A stretch of 64,000 bases of DNA from Lederbergia citrisecunda (GCF_018343695.1 NZ_JAGYPJ010000001.1:4005744-4069743); one strand, 5' to 3'; positions 24,134 to 32,989 are shown, counted from the first letter of the stretch. Notes: generated by a model from the letters alone, not told the origin. Translations and numbers: made by a program.

Positions 24134-26374
24134 ATGAAACTTTACCCTTTTAATACATGGGGAAAATACGTTGGTGGTTCAATATCTAGATGGATTACTC
24201 TTGCCACTTGGGTTTTATTAACCGTTGTTTTATCTTTTGCCTGGCCAGCTGTGAATGAAGTAGAGGATGATGCAGCTCAAGATCTTCCTGCTACAACGAT
24301 GTCCCAGCAAGCGAACGCCCTGATCAATAAGGAGTTTCCTAATGACGCTGGGAACCCTGTCTTAATAGTCTGGCATAGAGATGACAAACTAACAGATCAA
24401 GATTATGAAGCTATCCAAACACTATATTCTTATTTAACCGATAAACCGTTAAAAATGCAGTCAACTTTACCTCCACTTGGTAATATTCCAGTTCCTGCAC
24501 TTGCTCAGAGTGCATCTAAAGACGGTACATCCATAGTGACTCCTATTTTTTTCGATAAAAGCGCGGGAACGGAAATTTTACAGGATAATATGGTTACATT
24601 AGAAAAAATGATTAATCACACGTTAAATGAGGATCCATTTGAAAAGATGCTTTCGGAGCCTGGTTTGCATGTACGCTTATCTGGCCCTGTTGGTATACAG
24701 ACTGATGCAGTCAATTTGTTTAGCCAAGCGGATGTTAAATTGTTGATCGCAACAGTATTATTAGTTTTAATTCTATTAATTCTTCTATATCGATCTCCGT
24801 TTATGGCGATCATTCCTTTAATTGTAGTGGGCTTTGCATATGGCTTGATTAGCCCAATTCTTGGATTTCTAGCGGAACATGATTGGATTACCGTGGATGC
24901 CCAAGGAGTTTCCATCATGACGGTTCTGTTGTTTGGAGCAGGAACGGACTATTGTTTGTTCTTAATCTCTAGATATCGAGATACATTGCTTCATGAGGAA
25001 AACAAATTTAAAGCACTTCAAACGGCAATTAAGGAATCAAGCGGAGCTATTACAATGAGCGCATTGACCGTTGTAATTGGGTTGGGAACGCTTGGGCTTG
25101 CTCATTATGGTTCTTTTCATCGGTTTGCTGTGCCTTTTAGTCTAGCTGTTTTTTTGATGGGAATAGCTGCTTTAACTCTTCTCCCTGCTTTACTTGCGAT
25201 ATTTGGAAGAGGAGCTTTCTATCCTTTTATCCCTAGAACACCAAAAATGACAGAAACACTATCTAAACTGAAAGGAAAAATAATAAAACAAAGGAGAGAG
25301 AAGGGGAAAATTAGTAAAGGGTTAGGACGAATCGTTACTCGTCGTCCTTGGACGATTATATTGCTTTCACTAATCCTATTAGGAGGTCTCGCCTCTTTCG
25401 TTCCACGCATTCATTATACGTACGATTTATTGGAATCTTTTCCAAAAGATATGCCTTCAAGAGAAGGTTTTGACCTAATATCGAGCCATTTCTCAGCTGG
25501 GGAACTTGCGCCTGTCAAAATTGTGATTGATACGGAAGGGAAACAGGAGCCCTGGAAGGAGAGGCTAGAAAATATTCCGTTTATTACAGACGTGATGGAA
25601 CCAATGCAAGGTAAAAGTAATCCACAATTATTCTTATATGAAGTATCGTTGAAAGAAAATCCTTATTCGGTAGAGGCGATCAATCGTATCCCCGAGTTAC
25701 AGGACCATTTGAAAGACATACTAGATAAAGCGGGATTAAAAGATGCGGAACATTACTTTTGGGTTGGTGGAGAAACGGCTGCACTTTACGATACAAAAGT
25801 GACAACGGACAGGGACCAATCTGTCATTATTCCAGTTATGATTAGTATCATCTCGTTATTACTATTATTTTACTTACGTTCACTGACAGCCATGGTGTAT
25901 TTGGTAACAACTGTTGTTTTATCATTCTTTTCAGCACTTGGAGCAGGATGGCTGATCCTCCACTATGGTTTTGGAGATCCTGCGATTCAAGGAGCTATTC
26001 CGTTATATGCCTTTGTTTTTCTTGTCGCTCTTGGAGAGGACTACAATATTTTCATGGTTTCGGAAATATGGAAAAACAAACGAATACAAAACCATCGAGA
26101 GGCCGTAGCCAATGGTGTAATCCAAACAGGAAGCGTCATTACATCAGCCGGATTAATTTTGGCAGGAACATTTGCAGTATTGGCAACACTTCCGATTCAA
26201 GTCCTCGTGCAATTTGGAATTGTTACTGCTATAGGTGTATTGCTCGATACATTTATTGTTCGGCCACTTCTCGTACCGGCTATTACAACTGTCCTTGGCC
26301 GCTATGCCTTTTGGCCAGGCAAGTTATGGAAAAAGAAAGAAGTTTCAACTGATAATTCATCCATTTCATCATGA
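24134..26374 (+). CDS. MMPL family transporter
   Basis: 746 residues with the duplicated RND-like layout: one helix, a ~150-residue extracytoplasmic loop, five to six helices, then a repeat of the same order after about residue 400. Motifs include GAGTDYCLFLISRY in the first half and ALGEDYNIFMVSE in the second; the acidic residues of these GxxxD(Y/Y)-type motifs carry protons. MMPL proteins such as YdgH-type transporters export lipids or drugs. Controlled by the divergent TetR gene. ATG start with a GGAGGGAAG site. Confidence 0.93.
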   Translation: MKLYPFNTWGKYVGGSISRWITLATWVLLTVVLSFAWPAVNEVEDDAAQDLPATTMSQQANALINKEFPNDAGNPVLIVWHRDDKLTDQDYEAIQTLYSYLTDKPLKMQSTLPPLGNIPVPALAQSASKDGTSIVTPIFFDKSAGTEILQDNMVTLEKMINHTLNEDPFEKMLSEPGLHVRLSGPVGIQTDAVNLFSQADVKLLIATVLLVLILLILLYRSPFMAIIPLIVVGFAYGLISPILGFLAEHDWITVDAQGVSIMTVLLFGAGTDYCLFLISRYRDTLLHEENKFKALQTAIKESSGAITMSALTVVIGLGTLGLAHYGSFHRFAVPFSLAVFLMGIAALTLLPALLAIFGRGAFYPFIPRTPKMTETLSKLKGKIIKQRREKGKISKGLGRIVTRRPWTIILLSLILLGGLASFVPRIHYTYDLLESFPKDMPSREGFDLISSHFSAGELAPVKIVIDTEGKQEPWKERLENIPFITDVMEPMQGKSNPQLFLYEVSLKENPYSVEAINRIPELQDHLKDILDKAGLKDAEHYFWVGGETAALYDTKVTTDRDQSVIIPVMISIISLLLLFYLRSLTAMVYLVTTVVLSFFSALGAGWLILHYGFGDPAIQGAIPLYAFVFLVALGEDYNIFMVSEIWKNKRIQNHREAVANGVIQTGSVITSAGLILAGTFAVLATLPIQVLVQFGIVTAIGVLLDTFIVRPLLVPAITTVLGRYAFWPGKLWKKKEVSTDNSSISS

Positions 26375-26413
26375 CATACGGATTCCGGGGATCTTTGTGG
26401 TTCTCGGAATTCG

Positions 26414-27379
26414 TTATTTTAAATAAAAGGACGATCCATCTACTATATCAACGTCATTCCTTTTTCTACAATCATCCATTAACTTTAACAGGGCTTCATC
26501 TTTTTTCTTTGCCTCAATCATGCAGTCAATTTGCGGAATCGTCGCTTTTATTTCGTTTAAAAAAGTGAAAAACATGTCAACATCCACATAATCCGAATGA
26601 TGACGAAAAGCCTTATCACTTTTTGGACTTGATATGTGCATTTTTATTGGGAAAGGAGAGGTTGTCCATGTTTGGATCACTCGTTCCCAATTGGATTGCC
26701 AATCGCTATTTTGATGGTGTGCTAGGTGATGGTGATAATCAAATACAAGAGGAATCCCTAGTTTTTCACATAAGTATAAGGTGTCTTCTAAAGTAAAGGA
26801 CTTGTCATCATTTTCGAGCATAATCATTTTTTGTATTACTTGGGGAACAACCATCCAATTTTCCACAAAGCGCTCAAGAGATTTCTCCGTATCCTTGTAA
26901 TTTCCTCCAACATGCATAACACAGCGATGGGTTGGATTAAGTCCCATCCCCTTTAATAATAAATAATGGTGTTTTAACGTATAAATCGAGTTTTTCAATA
27001 CTTCCGGTTTTAATGAATTAATAAGGACAAAGTGGTCGGGATGAAAATCTACTCTCAACTCATGTTCTTTGATGAATGTACCTATTTCACGTAGTTTTTC
27101 ACGTATTGGATTCATATAGTCCCAATCTTGAAGTGCTTCATGAGTTGCCAAAGGAATTAGACGAGACGTCATTCGATAAAAATGAATGTCATATGCAACG
27201 TTATGCCTTAAAAGTCGCAAAGTATTTTGTAAGTTGGTTAAAGCAATATGTTCTAGTTTATGTATAGCTGCTTCGCGATCCTTGAGTTTTTGGAAATTCG
27301 CATATGTCATTGTTTTGGATGGAGAAGCATTTTGAAGCTCCATACTTAAAGCTACATAACCAAGACGTACAAGTGTCAT
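26414..27379 (-). CDS. uvsE: UV DNA damage endonuclease UvsE
   Basis: 321 residues, a TIM-barrel endonuclease that nicks DNA 5' of UV photoproducts. The typical start RLGYVALSMEL, the segment LRVDFHPDHFVLIN, the metal-binding pieces CVMHVGG, MIMLENDD and PLVFDYHHH, and KMHISSPK are all present. I start at ATG 27379, directly after a GGAGGTGG site; an upstream in-frame extension to 27490 has no site and is poorly conserved in character. The gene converges on the MMPL transporter. With splB in the same window it adds to UV protection of spores or cells. Confidence 0.93.
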   Translation of the reverse strand: MTLVRLGYVALSMELQNASPSKTMTYANFQKLKDREAAIHKLEHIALTNLQNTLRLLRHNVAYDIHFYRMTSRLIPLATHEALQDWDYMNPIREKLREIGTFIKEHELRVDFHPDHFVLINSLKPEVLKNSIYTLKHHYLLLKGMGLNPTHRCVMHVGGNYKDTEKSLERFVENWMVVPQVIQKMIMLENDDKSFTLEDTLYLCEKLGIPLVFDYHHHLAHHQNSDWQSNWERVIQTWTTSPFPIKMHISSPKSDKAFRHHSDYVDVDMFFTFLNEIKATIPQIDCMIEAKKKDEALLKLMDDCRKRNDVDIVDGSSFYLK

Positions 27380-27725
27380 GTTTCCACCTCCATCTTTAGT
27401 ATGTAAAATTGAAGGATTGCTAAACAAGGAAAAAATGTAATTTGATCTAAAAAAGTAAAGTGAAAGGATTGTACATAAGCACATCAACACTGTATAAGCA
27501 AAAAGGTATCAGCTTTGTAATTTTGCACGTAACCTTAAATCAAAGGGGCGGAGAGCATTCCTAATGGTAATCATCAATAAGGAAAAAGACATTAGTTTTC
27601 ATGCTGAAGCTATATGATGGGCTCTGTCTTCATCGTGTAATTTCATTTTCCATTATAGTTTTTTCCTTGGATAAGGAGTGTCTATTTGCTTCATAATAAC
27701 AAAAAAATAGGGAGTGATTTTGATC

Positions 27726-28091
27726 GTGGAATACCAACAAGAAACAACCATTGAACAACATTTAATTCATTATAAAGAAGGACTTGGCAATTACCAAAAA
27801 AGTATGCCAGAGCTTGTGAGTGCATTTAATCAATTTACTGAAGCAGCCTTTAGTGACGGTGAAATACCTCAAAAATATAAGCAATTGATGGGGTTATGCA
27901 TCAGTATATATTCCCAAAATGAACACTGTATGATATACCATACAAAAGGTTGTTTAGATCAAGGGTGTACGGAGCAAGAGATTATGGAGAGTATTGGTGT
28001 TGCCGCCGCCATTGGTGGAGGAGCGGTAATGAGTCAGGCTGCTACGATTGTAAGAGACAGCATTGATCAATTAAAGCAACAAAGACACTAG
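27726..28091 (+). CDS. carboxymuconolactone decarboxylase (AhpD-like) family protein
   Basis: About 121 residues, all helical, with the AhpD-type redox motif in EHCMIYH (C-x-x-x-H) and the family pattern for helix packing around FNQFTEAAF and EIMESIGVAAAIGGGAV. Such proteins act as small peroxidase or thiol-redox proteins. No ATG exists; with GGGAGTGA at 27710-27717, GTG 27726 or TTG 27720 are the best starts. It has its own terminator and lies just before selD, but a selenium link is not shown. Confidence 0.85.
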   Translation: MEYQQETTIEQHLIHYKEGLGNYQKSMPELVSAFNQFTEAAFSDGEIPQKYKQLMGLCISIYSQNEHCMIYHTKGCLDQGCTEQEIMESIGVAAAIGGGAVMSQAATIVRDSIDQLKQQRH

Positions 28092-28105
28092 AGTATCAAA
28101 TGAGC

Positions 28106-28137
28106 AGTGGGTAGTCTAATTAGAACTACCCACTTTC
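28106..28137 (+). terminator. rho-independent terminator
   Basis: Perfect 10-bp stem AGTGGGTAGT / ACTACCCACT (28106-28115 with 28125-28134), followed by a T-rich stretch. Confidence 0.8.
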
Positions 28138-28275
28138 TAATTTTCAAAATATTGGTTTCATTAAGAATGATAGTATGTAAAAATCATAGTAAAAATAAGT
28201 TGTAATAGCTGGGAATTATATCAATCAAGTTTTATTATTAAAGTATAATGTCCAGCAAAGAAAGGTTGGTGCCGT

Positions 28276-29325
28276 ATGGTACACACTAATTCGGTTAAAC
28301 TTACTTCACTATCTTCAAAAGGAGGTTGCGGTTGTAAAATAGGTCCTGCCGACTTAGCGGAAGTGATACGAATGCTTCCTCCTGCAACCCAAAATCCTGA
28401 TTTACTTGTCGGTCTTGATACGAGTGACGATGCAGGAGTATACAAACTGAATGATGATTTGGCAATTGTACAAACCGTTGATTTCTTTACGCCGATTGTA
28501 GATGATCCGTATTCCTTTGGACAAGTTGCGGCAGCTAATGCGATAAGTGATATTTATGCGATGGGTGGAAAGCCATTGACTGCCCTTAATATTGTAGCTT
28601 TTCCGATTGCTACATTAGATAAAAGTATATTAGCTGATATTTTACGAGGAGCAGCCGATAAGTTGAAAGAAGCTGGAGCAACACTAGTTGGCGGTCATTC
28701 TATTGATGATAAGGAGCCAAAATTTGGTCTTGCAGTAACTGGCTTGGTGCACCCCAAAAAAGTTAGAACTAACGCAGGCGCAAAGCCAGGAGATAAGTTA
28801 ATTTTAACAAAACCAATTGGTGTAGGAATATTAACCTCTTCTCTTAAAAAAGGGCTCTTAAACCAATCAGAAATTGACCGTGTCACACAAGTAATGACGA
28901 CATTAAATAAGAAAGCAGCCGAGACAATGGAATCTTTTGAGGTCCATGCTTGTACAGATGTGACCGGCTTTGGCTTATTAGGTCATTCATTAGAAATGGC
29001 GAAAGGAAGCGATGCAGGGATACGAATTATAAAAGAGCAAGTTCCGATTTTAGATAGAGTAAGGGAGCTGGCAGAACAAGGCGTTATCCCTGGTGGAACG
29101 AAAAACAACCATGCTCATATACAGGGTTCTGTATCTTTTCCGGAAAATATGGATACAATTGACCAATGGATTTTATGCGATGCAGTCACATCTGGTGGCC
29201 TTTTGATTTCTGTTGATGGTGAGGATGCTGAAAAGCTATTATCGGAACTCCATCACGTAAAAGTCGAGGCAGCAATAATCGGCGAAGTAACGGACGAACA
29301 TATTGGTAAAATTGTTGTAATTTGA
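28276..29325 (+). CDS. selD: selenide, water dikinase (selenophosphate synthetase)
   Basis: 349 residues. SelD makes selenophosphate from selenide and ATP. The N-terminal active-site loop GGCGCKIGPADL carries Cys in the position that is selenocysteine in some species, and the lysine that follows. AIRS/PurM-fold features are clear: DDAGVYKL, VDFFTPIVDDPY, GGHSIDD and CTDVTGFGLLGH. The next gene, mnmH, starts 20 bases after its stop, so the selenophosphate is most likely used for tRNA 2-selenouridine. ATG start; weak AAAGGTTGG site. Confidence 0.96.
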   Translation: MVHTNSVKLTSLSSKGGCGCKIGPADLAEVIRMLPPATQNPDLLVGLDTSDDAGVYKLNDDLAIVQTVDFFTPIVDDPYSFGQVAAANAISDIYAMGGKPLTALNIVAFPIATLDKSILADILRGAADKLKEAGATLVGGHSIDDKEPKFGLAVTGLVHPKKVRTNAGAKPGDKLILTKPIGVGILTSSLKKGLLNQSEIDRVTQVMTTLNKKAAETMESFEVHACTDVTGFGLLGHSLEMAKGSDAGIRIIKEQVPILDRVRELAEQGVIPGGTKNNHAHIQGSVSFPENMDTIDQWILCDAVTSGGLLISVDGEDAEKLLSELHHVKVEAAIIGEVTDEHIGKIVVI

Positions 29326-29345
29326 AGGCTGTGAGGAGAGGTTAT

Positions 29346-30407
29346 ATGTTCCGCGATATAGCGATTGAAGATATGATGGCAGTAAGGGAAAAAGGCGAAA
29401 TGGTGCTTATTGATGTTCGGTCGCCTTCCGAATTTAATCATTCCACCATTCCAGGCAGCTTAAATATACCGTTGTTTAACGATGAAGAAAGAGCAGAAAT
29501 CGGAACATTATACAAACAAGTGAGTCCAGAAGCAGCACAAGATCGCGGTCTTGAAATTGTTTCTGCAAAGCTTCCGGATTTTATTAAAGCATTTAAACAA
29601 CTAAATAGGGAGATAACTGTTTTTTGTTGGCGCGGCGGCATGCGAAGCAAAACATCCGCAACAGTTTTAGATTTAATGAATGTGAAAGTGAATCGTTTAC
29701 AAGGAGGAGTACGCGCTTATCGGAAATGGGTTGTCGATAAAATGGAGAGGATGGATCTTTCTAAGAAAGCATTCATTCTTAATGGAAATACAGGAACAGG
29801 GAAAACACTCATTTTACGAAAGCTCCAGAAGGAAGGCTACCCTGTAATTGATTTGGAGCAAATGGCTAATCATCGCGGATCTATTTTCGGACAAATTGGT
29901 TTAAACCCTCATAATCAAAAAACATTCGACTCCCTTTTAGTCGAGCGTTTAGAGCAATTACAAGATTCATCTTATGTATTGTTTGAAGGAGAAAGCAAAC
30001 GAATTGGAAAAGCGGTTCTTCCTCAAGCTTTATACGATATGAAAGAAAAAGGCACCCAGATTTTTATCGAATTGCCAATGGAAGAAAGGGTCCAACAAAT
30101 TTTAGATGACTACAGTCCTTGGGAATACAAGTCTGAATGTATGGAAGCATTTCGGAAAATAAAATCACGCATCCACACTCCCATAGCTACTCAAATAGAA
30201 GAGTGCTTACATTCTGAGGAATTTTCCTTAGCAGTCAGGCTACTGTTAGAGTATTATTATGATCCGCGCTATAAATTTACAGCGGACCAATATCCTGAAA
30301 GTCAAAAAGTAATGTTGCATGTCCAACATGTGGACGAGGCGGTAGAGCAGATCAAAAAGTTAATTGGGCAGAGCGTGAAATCGGGACATAAAATGGCGTC
30401 AATTTGA
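29346..30407 (+). CDS. mnmH: tRNA 2-selenouridine synthase
   Basis: 353 residues. An N-terminal rhodanese domain with the active Cys in FCWRGGMRSK is followed by a P-loop domain (GNTGTGKT) and a helical C terminus, the MnmH/SelU/YbbB arrangement. It replaces sulfur by selenium at the wobble 2-thiouridine of Lys, Glu and Gln tRNAs, passing through a geranylated intermediate, using selenophosphate from SelD encoded just upstream. I chose ATG 29346 with GAGGAGAGG; the in-frame TTG at 29322 would overlap the end of selD without a site. Confidence 0.94.
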   Translation: MFRDIAIEDMMAVREKGEMVLIDVRSPSEFNHSTIPGSLNIPLFNDEERAEIGTLYKQVSPEAAQDRGLEIVSAKLPDFIKAFKQLNREITVFCWRGGMRSKTSATVLDLMNVKVNRLQGGVRAYRKWVVDKMERMDLSKKAFILNGNTGTGKTLILRKLQKEGYPVIDLEQMANHRGSIFGQIGLNPHNQKTFDSLLVERLEQLQDSSYVLFEGESKRIGKAVLPQALYDMKEKGTQIFIELPMEERVQQILDDYSPWEYKSECMEAFRKIKSRIHTPIATQIEECLHSEEFSLAVRLLLEYYYDPRYKFTADQYPESQKVMLHVQHVDEAVEQIKKLIGQSVKSGHKMASI

Positions 30408-30481
30408 TAGAGAAAAATAAGGATTCTGCTTTGGTATAATATTTTGGAGTAATGGTGCTCTTAAGTCTTATTTCACTTTCT

Positions 30482-30583
30482 ATCGAGGCAGAAATCGGAA
30501 GAAATCCGAGTTTAAATCTCGATTCGTCGTCAATCGGGACAGAAATCTGAAGAATGCGTTGATCTTGCTGAATGTACGATTAT
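30482..30583. repeat. tandem 51-bp imperfect hairpin repeats, two units (array B)
   Basis: Unit starts at 30482 and 30533 are exactly 51 bases apart and match at 19 of the first 22 positions (ATCG(A/G)G(G/A)CAGAAATC...). In unit 1, ATCGAG (30482-30487) pairs with CTCGAT (30518-30523). It lies between mnmH and its terminator. The same family is seen at 57138 (array D). Confidence 0.65.
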
Positions 30584-30651
30584 TTATGTAATTCGACAAA
30601 TTATAGGTAAATCCCCCGGGATAAGGAAGATATTTCCTGGTTAAAAATGTA

Positions 30652-30683
30652 AAGAAGATACGGTATTCCCCGTATCTTCTTAA
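30652..30683. terminator. bidirectional terminator between mnmH and the His-rich gene
   Basis: Perfect 12-bp stem AAGAAGATACGG / CCGTATCTTCTT (30652-30663 with 30670-30681) with a six-base loop. Confidence 0.9.
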
Positions 30684-30691
30684 ACTGTTTA

Positions 30692-30946
30692 TTAATAATG
30701 CTTCTTCTTATGGTGATGCTTGTGATGGTGGTCGTAGTGCATCATTTGTGGTGAGATTGACATATTCTGAAGCTGAACTTGGGTTTGATGATCATAGTGG
30801 TGATGCCCATGATAGTGTCCGTGATGATGATGTACATAAGGTTGCACCATTGGGTAGCTTGTGCAACCTGTGCAACCCATAGTACCCATAGTACCCATAG
30901 GGTAGGACATAGGCATTCCAGGATATCCGTAATATTGTCTTTCCAT
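30692..30946 (-). CDS. His-, Met- and Tyr-rich small protein, 84 aa
   Basis: The composition is extreme. The first third is Met/Gly/Tyr/Pro-rich with short repeats (MGTMGTMG, CTGCTS), the middle is HHHHGHYHGHHHYDHQ, and the C terminus is HHHKHHHKKKHY. There is no signal peptide or membrane helix. Such low-complexity, Tyr/His-rich proteins are common in Bacillus spore coats (CotD-like composition) and could also bind metals. A clear AGGTGATT site precedes the ATG. The name spore coat protein is a guess from composition, not homology. Confidence 0.6.
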   Translation of the reverse strand: MERQYYGYPGMPMSYPMGTMGTMGCTGCTSYPMVQPYVHHHHGHYHGHHHYDHQTQVQLQNMSISPQMMHYDHHHKHHHKKKHY

Positions 30947-31170
30947 TTAATCACCTCGTTTGTCATTTTCACTATCCAGTTTATGTCCACAGGCAAAAGA
31001 TGAAACCCGTATTGGTGGAAATGGGTGAAAAACGATGATTTTGGGGAAAGTGCCGTTAAAATAGCTGGGTGGATACAACAAATTACAAGCGGTTTTACCA
31101 AATTTCTCATGAGAATAATCATTTGAAATGATATTAATAAAGTATTATTATGTTTATGTAATGGTCTATG

Positions 31171-31231
31171 TTGGTCTAGCATAGTTGTTATTGTGCGTCA
31201 CTCGGGTCGTGGGTTCGAGTCCTAACACCAG
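31171..31231 (+). pseudogene. degenerate tRNA relic 1
   Basis: A 61-base remnant. The 3' half has a T-arm (GGGTTCGAGTCC around 31211) and an acceptor strand ACACCAG; the 5' end TTGGTCT can pair imperfectly with it, and the next bases AGCATAGTTG resemble a D-arm. About 15 bases corresponding to the anticodon arm are missing, so it cannot be functional. A terminator hairpin directly follows, as after a true tRNA gene. Confidence 0.55.
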
Positions 31232-31256
31232 TATTTCGAGTAAAATTTGATATAAA

Positions 31257-31295
31257 GCGATTTCTAGCAGCATTAGGAATCGCCTTTTTCTTTTT
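31257..31295 (+). terminator. terminator after the tRNA relic
   Basis: GCGATT-T-CTA (31257-31266) pairs with TAG-G-AATCGC (31274-31283), followed by a long T-rich run. Confidence 0.7.
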
Positions 31296-31506
31296 GGAAA
31301 GGAAAATAACGACATTTTGACGACGTCTTTCTAATTTTAATGGTTTATAGTGGTTTTAATTGTTCCTTGATAATGCTAAATCTAGAATTTCTTTAGCTAT
31401 CCCATTGGCTTGTCTCACTTGCATGATATATTTAACCAAATCAAGGCTATAAATTCCAATCAGAACTATTCAGAGCGTGCATTCCAGTTGAATTTACGAT
31501 ATAGAA

Positions 31507-31755
31507 ATGTTAACGAATACCAATATAGAATTAATTGACCATTTACAAAGTCATAATATAGTTGTTGTTGCGTCATTGAAGCATGAAGGAGGGACACAAA
31601 GTGAATATAAGAAGTTGTTACTTTAACATCTTGGTATAACACAAAACTCATTGGCATTTTTTGCTGATAGCCTTCATGTTGAAAAACATGGCAACTCATG
31701 TCCGATATTCTGCTATTGTTCTTTTTGTCATAAAAATTTATTTAGTATAATCTAA
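31507..31755 (+). pseudogene. possible gene remnant with an in-frame stop
   Basis: One frame runs from ATG 31507 to TAA 31753 with a single TAA at 31624. Both parts read like protein: before it ELIDHLQSHNIVVVASLKHE, after it LGITQNSLAFFADSLHVEKH and a Cys-rich end (CPIFCYCSFC). It has no good ribosome binding site. I regard it as a probable broken gene of unknown family. A competing ORF on the opposite strand looks less protein-like. Confidence 0.3.
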
Positions 31756-31959
31756 AATTCGCTATTACTCTCGACAGCTTCACTCGATTCAGAGTTGAAT
31801 ATTTAAAAAAAGAGTTTCTATAACTCCATGTTATATTCTTTTGGCTTAATAATGTTCATTGGTTAACATCTTTCTTTTGCAAAATCTTCTAAGTCGCTAG
31901 TGTATAGTTTTTATTAATCTCCCACTATTACAAACATACGTTCTTAATTATGTAAAAAG

Positions 31960-31992
31960 AATATCCCTACGATTAAGCAGGGATATTGACTT
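31960..31992 (-). terminator. terminator after the DUF4352 lipoprotein gene
   Basis: Perfect 9-bp stem AATATCCCT / AGGGATATT (31960-31968 with 31979-31987); on the minus strand it is followed by CTTTTT. Confidence 0.8.
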
Positions 31993-31998
31993 TTGGAT

Positions 31999-32547
31999 TT
32001 ATTTTAGTTCGCTAGCAGGAATAACCCATATTGCTTTGCCTTTTTTAAATGGATTTCCAAAATGTAATTGATATTCGTCTGAATCAGGCACGTCAAAAGG
32101 TATTTCACCTCTTAATTTTCCGCCAGCTTCAATAGATCCATCAAATTGTGCCTGTATTCCTTCCATAAGGAATGTTGTGTTATATGAATAGCCATCTGCA
32201 TCTTTTAAATCAATGTTCATAACAGAGGATACAACTTGTTCTTCATCTGAAGTATTTTCTGCAGTTATGTTAACAACAATGAATTTGTCCTTTTCAGGTG
32301 TATCAAATTCTCCACCTTTTTCGATTCGCGCTTCGTTTAGTGTAATCGTAAGACCATCAAAGTTCACAGACTCACCAATCTTTAATTTTTGTTCTGCTGG
32401 CTTTTCTTTTTTCTCATTATCTTTTTTCTCAGTTTCTTTGCCTTTACTATCAGCATCGACTTTTGATATTTCAGCCTCTCCACATGCCGACAACACTAGT
32501 GCTAAAATTGCTCCTACTACTAATAAACCAAACTTTTTAAGATTCAT
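31999..32547 (-). CDS. DUF4352 lipoprotein
   Basis: 182 residues: a lipoprotein signal peptide with lipobox LSAC (Cys22), a Lys/Glu-rich linker (residues 25-55), then a DUF4352 beta-sandwich domain (LKIGESVNFDGLTITL, KFIVVNITAENTSDEEQ, and a late GEIPFDVPD). The domain is an extracellular Ig/telokin-like fold found in many Bacillus lipoproteins without an assigned function. It follows a small DUF4064-like membrane protein gene by 12 bases and the two probably form one unit under the XRE regulator upstream. Confidence 0.88.
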   Translation of the reverse strand: MNLKKFGLLVVGAILALVLSACGEAEISKVDADSKGKETEKKDNEKKEKPAEQKLKIGESVNFDGLTITLNEARIEKGGEFDTPEKDKFIVVNITAENTSDEEQVVSSVMNIDLKDADGYSYNTTFLMEGIQAQFDGSIEAGGKLRGEIPFDVPDSDEYQLHFGNPFKKGKAIWVIPASELK

Positions 32548-32559
32548 TTTTATCTCCTT

Positions 32560-32913
32560 TTATGCTTCTACACCAATATTTTTAGACTTATCTTTTCTGA
32601 ATACACCCATCAATCCCGCAATCAACAATAGTACACACGGTAATAAATAGAATAGTGAGATGGAGATAATTCCGCCGATTGCCGCAATCAACATAAGTAT
32701 TCCACCAACTTTAGGCTTTCCTTTTACCATCGCTGAACCTACAATACCAACAATAGATAGAATAATAGCAGCCCAACCTAATCCGATAATATCACTTTCT
32801 CCAGAATTACTAATAGCAGCGTCAACTCCGCCTATTAATAGAGCCATAATCGCTCCGATAAATCCAAAGATACCACCTAATAGACCGAGCACAAATTCGG
32901 TTGTTCTTTTCAT
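32560..32913 (-). CDS. DUF4064-like small membrane protein
   Basis: 117 residues with four hydrophobic glycine-rich helices (about 8-30, 42-62, 70-88 and 90-108) and a short basic C terminus (FRKDKSKN). The layout and the N-terminal RTTEFVLGLLGGIFG fit DUF4064-type proteins. Expressed in the same direction as and 12 bases before the DUF4352 lipoprotein gene. The two may work together at the membrane. Function unknown. Confidence 0.8.
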   Translation of the reverse strand: MKRTTEFVLGLLGGIFGFIGAIMALLIGGVDAAISNSGESDIIGLGWAAIILSIVGIVGSAMVKGKPKVGGILMLIAAIGGIISISLFYLLPCVLLLIAGLMGVFRKDKSKNIGVEA

Positions 32914-32989
32914 ACTAATCCCCCTCTAAAATATTGTTTATGTAAGAAACATACACACTTTCTTATTAGTGTGATATTTGATACCAGAA

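Larger units (their letters stand above)
30947..31998. other. gene-poor, decayed intergenic region (about 1 kb)
   Basis: No intact gene is convincing here. Base 30947-31170 shows nothing I can identify. A degenerate tRNA and a terminator follow (listed separately), then on the minus strand near 31362-31470 an open stretch of about 37 codons ending ALSRNN and stop that looks like the C terminus of a lost gene, and on the plus strand a broken frame at 31507. The region resembles the footprint of a decayed mobile element next to tRNA genes. Confidence 0.5.

Noticed and set aside
27380-27490. N-terminal extension of UvsE
   Set aside because: The GGAGGTGG site directly precedes ATG 27379, and family members start with the RLGY segment close to the N terminus.
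30742-31182. Minus-strand frame of about 146 codons overlapping the His-rich gene
   Set aside because: It runs over the His-rich gene in another frame and into its upstream region with no start site; the His-rich frame has a perfect site.
31624-31626. Read-through or recoding at the in-frame stop near selD
   Set aside because: The stop is TAA, which is not a selenocysteine codon, and no recoding hairpin is visible. A broken gene is simpler.
31466-31699. Minus-strand 77-codon frame in the decayed region
   Set aside because: No ribosome binding site and an unlikely amino acid composition; the opposite strand has the more protein-like frame.
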